A stretch of DNA of 64,000 nt from Bacteroidota bacterium (GTDB taxonomy: Bacteria; Bacteroidota; Bacteroidia; Cytophagales; Cyclobacteriaceae), in NCBI GenBank assembly GCA_018267215.1, contig JAFDYX010000011.1, positions 62,001 through 126,000 of the forward strand. Direction: 5' to 3'. The notes beneath the pieces are model-generated. The model did no database searches. It saw only the letters and a program-made list of their open reading frames with translations, and had not been told where the DNA came from. Made by a program: the position numbers and the translations under genes. The stretch's first letter is position 1. Each line of letters opens with the position of its first letter. Positions 58,956 through 64,000 of the stretch are shown in pieces.

Positions 58956-59399
58956 AATATTGCTGTTCGACATTTGCTATGTCGGACGACAGGTAAAGCT
59001 GATTTTATAATCCGAGTTAAAACCCAAATTGTTGTTGGTCGGTTGGCACTTAAAACCTCACCCCGGAAAGCTCATCTGTTAACCACAATTTTCTGCCACC
59101 CCTCTCCACCGGAGAGGGGCATAGATAATTTTAGATAATCATAAAAAAGATTTTGAGGTGAGGTGGGAAGACCTGACGGGCACTTGCGTTCTTGTTGGTG
59201 AGGCTGCCGCGCAAGCTTGCACGCAACACCAACAAGGCTGTAGGTAACGAGGTCAGGGGAGGCATTACAAATGCCTTTTTATTTGTCGTTCGACATGCGC
59301 TACGCTAACATGCCGAACAGCAATATTTTGGGGTGAGGTCGGAAGACCTGACGGACACTAACCTTCTTTTCTTTGAAGAAGATTGAGATGAGGTTTTAA
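58956..59399. repeat. Structured repeat block after the beta-CASP gene
   Basis: The 500-bp gap 58922-59421 has no gene. It holds a REP-like unit B (58962-59019, related to 46774-46831) and a degenerate copy in reverse orientation (59284-59327). A 9-bp hairpin CCCCTCTCC/GGAGAGGGG lies at 59099-59119, and a 10-bp hairpin CTTGTTGGTG/CACCAACAAG at 59191-59236 encloses the palindrome GCAAGCTTGC. A 28-bp direct repeat occurs at 59157-59184 and 59332-59359 with 26 of 28 matching. The 11-mer TTAAAACCTCA at 59050-59060 is inverted at 59389-59399. Confidence 0.75.
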
Positions 59400-59421
59400 A
59401 AAAGATTAACCCAATGCCGTG

Positions 59422-62022
59422 CTAATTCAGAAGAGAAGGAATAGTTACAAAACGATATCCTTTCTTTTGGAGCCTATTAATTAATTTGGGAAGATGTGTA
59501 TAAAACTTATCTGTGCGCTGCGGGTCTGTACCGATATGTATCAGTAAAATAAATCCATTCAGCCCTGAAGGAGACTTCTTTTCAAAATCCAGGATAGATT
59601 GAAAAATGTCTTTACTGCTTACATACTTGTTGCCCATGGAAGGAAAAGTATAATCTGCATTGCTTCTTGTTCCTGATGTATAATTTACCAACTGCAATCC
59701 GGCTTCTTTCACCCATCCGGCAACAGCACGGTTATACCACTCATAAGGAGGTAAAAAATAAGGTGCTTTATCTTTTGGTATGCCCCACTTTCCCATCTCT
59801 TCATAAGCATGGTTGAGGTCATCCATCAATTCCTTTTTTGTTACCAGCAAGCTGTCCCTGTTGCTCCAGTCGCAATATAGCAGATGTTTATCTGAATGAG
59901 ACCCGAGATAATTCCCATCTTTTATCAGTGTTTGTATGATGTCTTTGAATGTTGGATTCCGATAAAAATTTCCGGTAAGAAAAAATGAAGCCTTCATGTT
60001 TTTTTGATGCAACGTATTGGCGATAGACATTCCACCATCCGCAAACCCATCACCGGTAAATACTAATGCAATTTCTTTTCGTGTGCTGTCGCCTCTGACA
60101 ATTCCTCCGTAAGAAAAAGTTTTTGTTGATCGGCTCTCTCCCTCTTTGGCGGCCAGCAGATATATCAACGAGGCTGTGCCATCCATGGTGGGCTCGTTCG
60201 TACTGTAGTCGCCAAAGTCGTCATGATATACGGCAAGATCACTTTGAAAGGGAGCGTAACTATCTTCATGGTTTAAAGTAATACCGAGTTGAGTTTTATA
60301 TGTTTTGGTGTAGATCGGCCCATCTACCAACCCGCCATAGATAGGATATTTACCTATTTGTGTAAATGAGGAGTGAGGATCAACCGGGGTATCGCCCCAC
60401 GAGGGCAGACCATATACCATGCTTGTACCCCAAGGGTTACAACCAAAAAGCCAATCTACGTTGGCTTGTTCCAACTCATGAAATTCAGTGTCTCCACTGA
60501 GCATGCGGTACCACATACATTGAATAGCAAAAGAAGTAGTGAGGTTATTACTACACCATATATAAGGAACGCCCCTATAAAATGCGTTTTGCGAGGCACG
60601 CTGCCACACATATTTTATGCCTTGTTTGTAATACGAAATAAGAGAATCTCTTTCAGCACCTTTCAGTTGCTTGGCCAATTCATAATGACCCAGGTTGATG
60701 AAGGGATAGTATTGATAATGATTGGCTGTATTGGTATAAAGCCAGGGCGTAATTTTTTCGGTACGCGAATACTTTAAAGCAGAATCCAACAAAGTTCTTT
60801 GAGTATTATTTTTATGCCCTGCTTCGCGCTGTGCCAACGAGGCAAAGCCCAGCTCCATGTCGTCTGTCCAGTTATCTTCCGCATAGATGTATGGTGCCAG
60901 GACAGATACTGTCTGCGTAACTCCGGGTTTCTTCAGGGCAAACTTCATGGCACTTCCTGCATGCTGCAATAAATTTTTAGCATAAGCAGCATCCGACTGC
61001 GAAAAGAGAACAGACCCCAATGAAAATGCGCCCGCAAACTTGGCAGCCGTAGAACTAGTACCGGTAGTGTTGTTCATCAGCTTGGCTCTTTGCTGGGGCA
61101 GCCCGTTGATAAAATAGACTGGCCTCTCAAATCCCTTTCCATAAAACGGATCTTGTTTGGGAAGCCTCATGCCGGCATGGTCGCGGTCGTCAGCAAGTTG
61201 GTTAAACATCCAGTCAGACTTAGGGTGCATTTTCAATAACCAATCTAATCCCCACTTGGCTTCATCCAGCACATCGGCCATGCCATTCTTTCCGTCCAGA
61301 CCGTTCGCCAGTTTTTTATCTGTAAACACATCCGGAAAATCGCGGTAGGCAGCCAACAAATGCCAGGTGGCATTTGCAGAAGTAGTAGAGTATTGAAGAT
61401 AGTCGGTGGCATCGTGCCATCCTCCGGCCACGTCAATATGCGTACTGTCGGGCATCGGGCCATATCTTGTATAGCCGTCATGTGTGTGGCAAGAGTCTTT
61501 CAAGAAAGGATTAAAACCGCTGCGCTGTTGCCGCATATAGAAAAGACAAAAATCGGCAGCTCCTTGATAAACATTTTTATCAATTTTAAAAAAGGGAGAA
61601 ACAGCTTTCCCGGCCCTCAAAAAATAAATTCCTGTGCGATGAAAAGAAGTAAAATTCAATCGGTAAGAATTTTCAAAAGGTCCGTAAGATCCAAATGCTT
61701 GGCCGGAAGAATTTTTAAAAACAATTTTGCCTGTTGCAGAGTCAACCAGTTCAAAAGAGGAAACAGAAATTTTTTCTTTGGCAGCCCACACGGCTACTTT
61801 AATTCCATCCGGTGTATAACCTAATTGGTTAATCCTGATCCACTGCCGCACTTCCTCACCTGCGTAGGGTGACGAGTCTTTATTTTTGAAAGAAAAGAAA
61901 ATGCCGACACCGAGGCATACTGCCGGTATAATGAAAATATATTTTTTCAGGTTTTTCTTCAATTGAGAATAAGGGTGTGGAGCAGTTGGATTCATATACG
62001 GTCTTTCCATTTCTATATTCAT
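59422..62022 (-). CDS. GH9 glycosidase fused to a polysaccharide deacetylase
   Basis: A protein of about 866 residues with an N-terminal membrane anchor or signal (YIFIIPAVCLGVGIFFSF, about 27-44). A cellulase N-terminal Ig-like domain follows (WIRINQLGYTPDGIKVAVW; about 60-150). The GH9 (alpha/alpha)6 domain (about 155-640) has the nucleophile/base region GGWHDATDYLQYS and the acid in GDYSTNEPTMDGTASL, plus LFGCNPWGTSMVYG and GGLVDGP. A NodB-type deacetylase domain fills the C-terminus (about 660-866): VFTGDGFADGG with the metal Asp, GSHSDKHLLY with the histidines, PPYEWYN and LLIHIGT. Other in-frame ATGs lie at 62010 and 61995; 62022 is a choice, not proven. Substrate is unknown. Confidence 0.87.
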   Translation of the reverse strand: MNIEMERPYMNPTAPHPYSQLKKNLKKYIFIIPAVCLGVGIFFSFKNKDSSPYAGEEVRQWIRINQLGYTPDGIKVAVWAAKEKISVSSFELVDSATGKIVFKNSSGQAFGSYGPFENSYRLNFTSFHRTGIYFLRAGKAVSPFFKIDKNVYQGAADFCLFYMRQQRSGFNPFLKDSCHTHDGYTRYGPMPDSTHIDVAGGWHDATDYLQYSTTSANATWHLLAAYRDFPDVFTDKKLANGLDGKNGMADVLDEAKWGLDWLLKMHPKSDWMFNQLADDRDHAGMRLPKQDPFYGKGFERPVYFINGLPQQRAKLMNNTTGTSSTAAKFAGAFSLGSVLFSQSDAAYAKNLLQHAGSAMKFALKKPGVTQTVSVLAPYIYAEDNWTDDMELGFASLAQREAGHKNNTQRTLLDSALKYSRTEKITPWLYTNTANHYQYYPFINLGHYELAKQLKGAERDSLISYYKQGIKYVWQRASQNAFYRGVPYIWCSNNLTTSFAIQCMWYRMLSGDTEFHELEQANVDWLFGCNPWGTSMVYGLPSWGDTPVDPHSSFTQIGKYPIYGGLVDGPIYTKTYKTQLGITLNHEDSYAPFQSDLAVYHDDFGDYSTNEPTMDGTASLIYLLAAKEGESRSTKTFSYGGIVRGDSTRKEIALVFTGDGFADGGMSIANTLHQKNMKASFFLTGNFYRNPTFKDIIQTLIKDGNYLGSHSDKHLLYCDWSNRDSLLVTKKELMDDLNHAYEEMGKWGIPKDKAPYFLPPYEWYNRAVAGWVKEAGLQLVNYTSGTRSNADYTFPSMGNKYVSSKDIFQSILDFEKKSPSGLNGFILLIHIGTDPQRTDKFYTHLPKLINRLQKKGYRFVTIPSLLN

Positions 62023-62190
62023 CAAAAGTAACAATACGGAAAAGAAATTGCCTCACTTTTTATGTTCAGTTTCTTTCTCGGTATCTGTTTTTTCTCGCGG
62101 AACTACTCATTTGTGCCCGCCAGATTTTGCACCCGGGCAGATAGAAGTAAACGGAATCTAATCAAAAGATAGGATTGGTACTTACCCGAT

Positions 62191-62225
62191 GCCTTTGCGT
62201 ATCTCTGCGAACTTTGTGGTTAAAA
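62191..62225. repeat. Possible dispersed intergenic motif
   Basis: The stretch TGCCTTTGCGTATCTCTGCG followed by AACTTTGTGGTTAAA resembles a sequence I recall from gene gaps in many Bacteroidota. It lies in the 333-bp gap (62023-62355) between the GH9 fusion and yjdM, which otherwise holds only the palindrome at 62323. Only one copy is in this window. Confidence 0.3.
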
Positions 62226-62322
62226 AATGTTTGATGCTATTAACAGGAAATGAGTAGTCGATAAAGAATACTGATTACGGATCATTGAAATTTTTCTAAT
62301 GCATGATCTGGGTTTACCGAAG

Positions 62323-62334
62323 CATACCGGTATG
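62323..62334. repeat. 12-bp palindrome CATACCGGTATG (second copy)
   Basis: A perfect palindrome 22 bp before the yjdM start, identical to the one at 25172-25183. Its position upstream of the gene would suit an operator, but the other copy is not near a matching start. Confidence 0.45.
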
Positions 62335-62355
62335 TTTGCAAAAAAAAAATATCAC

Positions 62356-62712
62356 ATGACCGATTCAACACAATGCCCTAAATGTAAATCGCCTTATGGA
62401 TACCCAACCGGCAACTCGATGATGTGCCCTGAATGTGGTCACGAATGGAACGCCAACGAAGCAACCACAGTCGAAACCGTTACAGATGAAACCGGTGTAA
62501 TTATGGTGAAAGATGCCAATGGCAATGTGCTGCAAGAGGGCGACACCGTTATCCTTATAAAAGATTTGCCAGTGAAAGGTGCCCCTAAACCGATTAAGGC
62601 AGGCACTAAGGTGAAGAACATTAAACTCACTGATGGAGACCACAACATCGACTGCAAGGTAGATGGCTTTGGAGCAATGGCACTCAAGTCAATATACGTG
62701 CGCAAAGGGTAA
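62356..62712 (+). CDS. yjdM: YjdM/PhnA-family zinc-ribbon protein
   Basis: A 118-residue protein. The N-terminal zinc ribbon (CPKCKSPYGYPTGNSMMCPECGHEW) has four Cys, and the C-terminal SH3-like part has VKDANGNVLQEGDTVILIKDLPVKGAPKPIKAGTKVKNIKL, then GDHNIDCKVDGFGAMALKSIYVRK. The family was once called PhnA (alkylphosphonate uptake); that role is not proven, and phosphonate genes are absent here. The start is the ATG at 62356; a frame upstream to 62299 exists but begins before the ribbon without support. Confidence 0.9.
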   Translation: MTDSTQCPKCKSPYGYPTGNSMMCPECGHEWNANEATTVETVTDETGVIMVKDANGNVLQEGDTVILIKDLPVKGAPKPIKAGTKVKNIKLTDGDHNIDCKVDGFGAMALKSIYVRKG

Positions 62713-62810
62713 AATTTTTTATAGACTATATCCTGATAGTAGAAGCAAACTGAGTCAGATTGAAAGACCTGATTGGAATGTATAGGCACTTAAGTCAATC
62801 ATTAATTGCC

Positions 62811-63986
62811 TCATTTTTGTTTTTGCAGATGCAAAAAATTAAAAACAGACCGGATCAACAGCATGCCCACTACGGGCAGCAAAAAAACATTCAAAGCTTG
62901 TGGCAGCAAAAACCAAAAGCCCAGCAACAACGCGCAGATGATGGTGGTGGCTGCAAAATAATAGCGCAGCCATTTTGGTATTTCTTTTTTCAATAAAAAG
63001 AAAACTAAAAAAAAGTGAGTGGGCAGAGCCCACAGTAAATTAAAGTTGTTGGCTGCAGCACGGTGGTCGGTGGCCGCCCACAGCAGCAACAGCAAAAGAC
63101 CAATGGCACCGCATACAAAAAAAAGTACGACATCCAGCCAGGTGGATGCTTTAGCGTGCCGCCAATCAAAGTATGTTAGAGCAGATACCAGCATCAACAC
63201 TATCCCGAAAACAATCCAGGGATGAAACCATTGAAAAGAAATTTTTTCAACCGGTGGCTCATACACGCTCTTTTTTATTTTTACCATCGGCAGTTTCAGC
63301 ATTTGGTTAGTAGCGTGGTCAAACGAAGATTCGATATAGTCGGGCAGGAACATGTATTCGTACGGCCGAGCGGTTTTGTCCATCGGCAGCCCCAGACAGA
63401 TGTCAATACCCAAGTCGCCCCACGGCTGTTGGGCGAGGTATAAGTCGGTAAGCTGACGGATGGTATAATGAGTTTGGATGAAAGAAGAATCAAAATGAAC
63501 TTCCGATTTCAGCACACGCTTAAATACATCGCGCACCTGGGTGGCGCAGTTGTTGTAAAAATAATCGTATAGATAATCCTTGTTTTCGGGTAGAATGTTC
63601 CAGGCCAGAAAATCAAATACCTGTTGAGCCTGCTGAAGCGAGAGATTGAGGATTTGTTCATGAATAAACCGCTTTTGCTCGATGTAATAATCCCGAAAGG
63701 CAGCGTAGGGATAATAATCTACCGAATAGAGCAAATGGCCGCGCGTAAAATTCAAATAAAAATTAGGCTGATCGAAATTGAACACACCGTAATTGAAAAA
63801 CAAATCAATGTTGTTCAGCGAATCGTACACGCGAATGCCGCTATGCCCAAAGGCAGAATACAGCTCCTCTTGCGAAGGCCCCATGGTAATGATGGAGATA
63901 GCAGCACGTGGAGATAACTGAATGGATTGAGCCATGCTGGTGGGGGCAACGTAAGTGAGAACCAAACAGAGAATTATTTTTTTCAT
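62811..63986 (-). CDS. DUF4105 (Lnb N-terminal-like) membrane protein
   Basis: A 391-residue protein with a signal peptide (MKKIILCLVLTYVAPTSMAQ). The N-terminal periplasmic DUF4105 domain (about 25-200) has ISIITMGPSQEELYSAFGHSGIRVYD, FNYGVFNFDQPNFYLNFTRGHLLY and YNNCATQVRDVF, with the conserved His and Cys of a papain-like/NlpC fold. The C-terminal half has several membrane helices (WFHPWIVFGIVLMLVSALTYF onward). Related domains occur with lacto-N-biosidase proteins and act as lipoprotein-like intramolecular acyltransferases (Lnb). The role here is unknown. Confidence 0.83.
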   Translation of the reverse strand: MKKIILCLVLTYVAPTSMAQSIQLSPRAAISIITMGPSQEELYSAFGHSGIRVYDSLNNIDLFFNYGVFNFDQPNFYLNFTRGHLLYSVDYYPYAAFRDYYIEQKRFIHEQILNLSLQQAQQVFDFLAWNILPENKDYLYDYFYNNCATQVRDVFKRVLKSEVHFDSSFIQTHYTIRQLTDLYLAQQPWGDLGIDICLGLPMDKTARPYEYMFLPDYIESSFDHATNQMLKLPMVKIKKSVYEPPVEKISFQWFHPWIVFGIVLMLVSALTYFDWRHAKASTWLDVVLFFVCGAIGLLLLLLWAATDHRAAANNFNLLWALPTHFFLVFFLLKKEIPKWLRYYFAATTIICALLLGFWFLLPQALNVFLLPVVGMLLIRSVFNFLHLQKQK

Positions 63987-64000
63987 AGCTCAGAAATCTT

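Noticed and set aside
1..64000. CRISPR arrays, tRNA or rRNA genes, prophage and intact IS
   Set aside because: Reading both strands gave no regular spaced repeats, no cloverleaf-type sequence that I could support and no complete transposase or phage structural gene.

Overview
The window looks like chromosomal DNA of a member of the Bacteroidota, most likely the Cytophagales. The reasons are a fused ccoN-ccoO cbb3 oxidase gene, promoters of the Bacteroidota type (TTTG, about 20 bases, TAnnTTTG), a TonB-dependent receptor with a carboxypeptidase-like N-terminal domain, a cluster resembling bacterial ceramide synthesis, an AccD without zinc-finger cysteines, and a LytTR membrane regulator. No rRNA, tRNA, CRISPR array or intact insertion sequence was seen. 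The left edge cuts a tryptophanase gene.

Layout. 0.6-4.0 kb: serine palmitoyltransferase, a GNAT-like protein and an SDR reductase on the minus strand, a probable ceramide cluster. 4.1-8.9 kb: a NorC-like cytochrome and an unusual NorB-like protein, then queD, nadA and nadB in one tight plus-strand run. 9-14 kb: envelope and secreted proteins. 14-20 kb: an Rrf2 [Fe-S] regulator, a large TIM-barrel-like protein, hemolysin III, Tat-type superoxide dismutase, a 2OG-type oxygenase and a chromate transporter. 20-25 kb: rny, zapA, a coiled-coil gene and pheT. 25-31 kb: sugar permease, lactonase-like protein, nucleotidyltransferase, sugar-kinase-like protein and M28 peptidase. 31-34 kb: trmD, rplS, fbaB and accD. 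34.4-41.5 kb: a LytTR regulator and a four-gene set (diheme cytochrome c, MauG-type peroxidase, beta-helix cytochrome, TonB receptor). 41.5-44.4 kb: a universal stress protein, a PAS histidine kinase and a receiver-CRP/FNR fusion. 45-47 kb: decayed repeats and a transposase remnant. 47-57.4 kb: the cbb3 oxidase structural and assembly genes. 57.5-64 kb: beta-CASP hydrolase, a structured repeat region, a GH9-CE4 fusion, YjdM and a DUF4105 protein.

The most coherent story is oxygen/NO respiration. A FixL-like kinase (His66 and Arg86 of its PAS domain line up with the FixL heme pocket) is encoded just before a response regulator that joins a FixJ-like receiver to a FixK/FNR-like DNA-binding half. 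The cbb3 genes follow within 15 kb. One cbb3 assembly gene is a CcoS fused to a group III truncated hemoglobin that keeps TyrB10, HisF8 and TrpG8. The usp-ccoI-ccoS::trHb operon has a perfect CRP/FNR-like palindrome about 41 bp upstream of its inferred start site. The second candidate for an undescribed system is the LytTR-linked cytochrome/peroxidase/beta-helix/TonB operon. The third is the NorB-like protein whose catalytic-site ligands are substituted.
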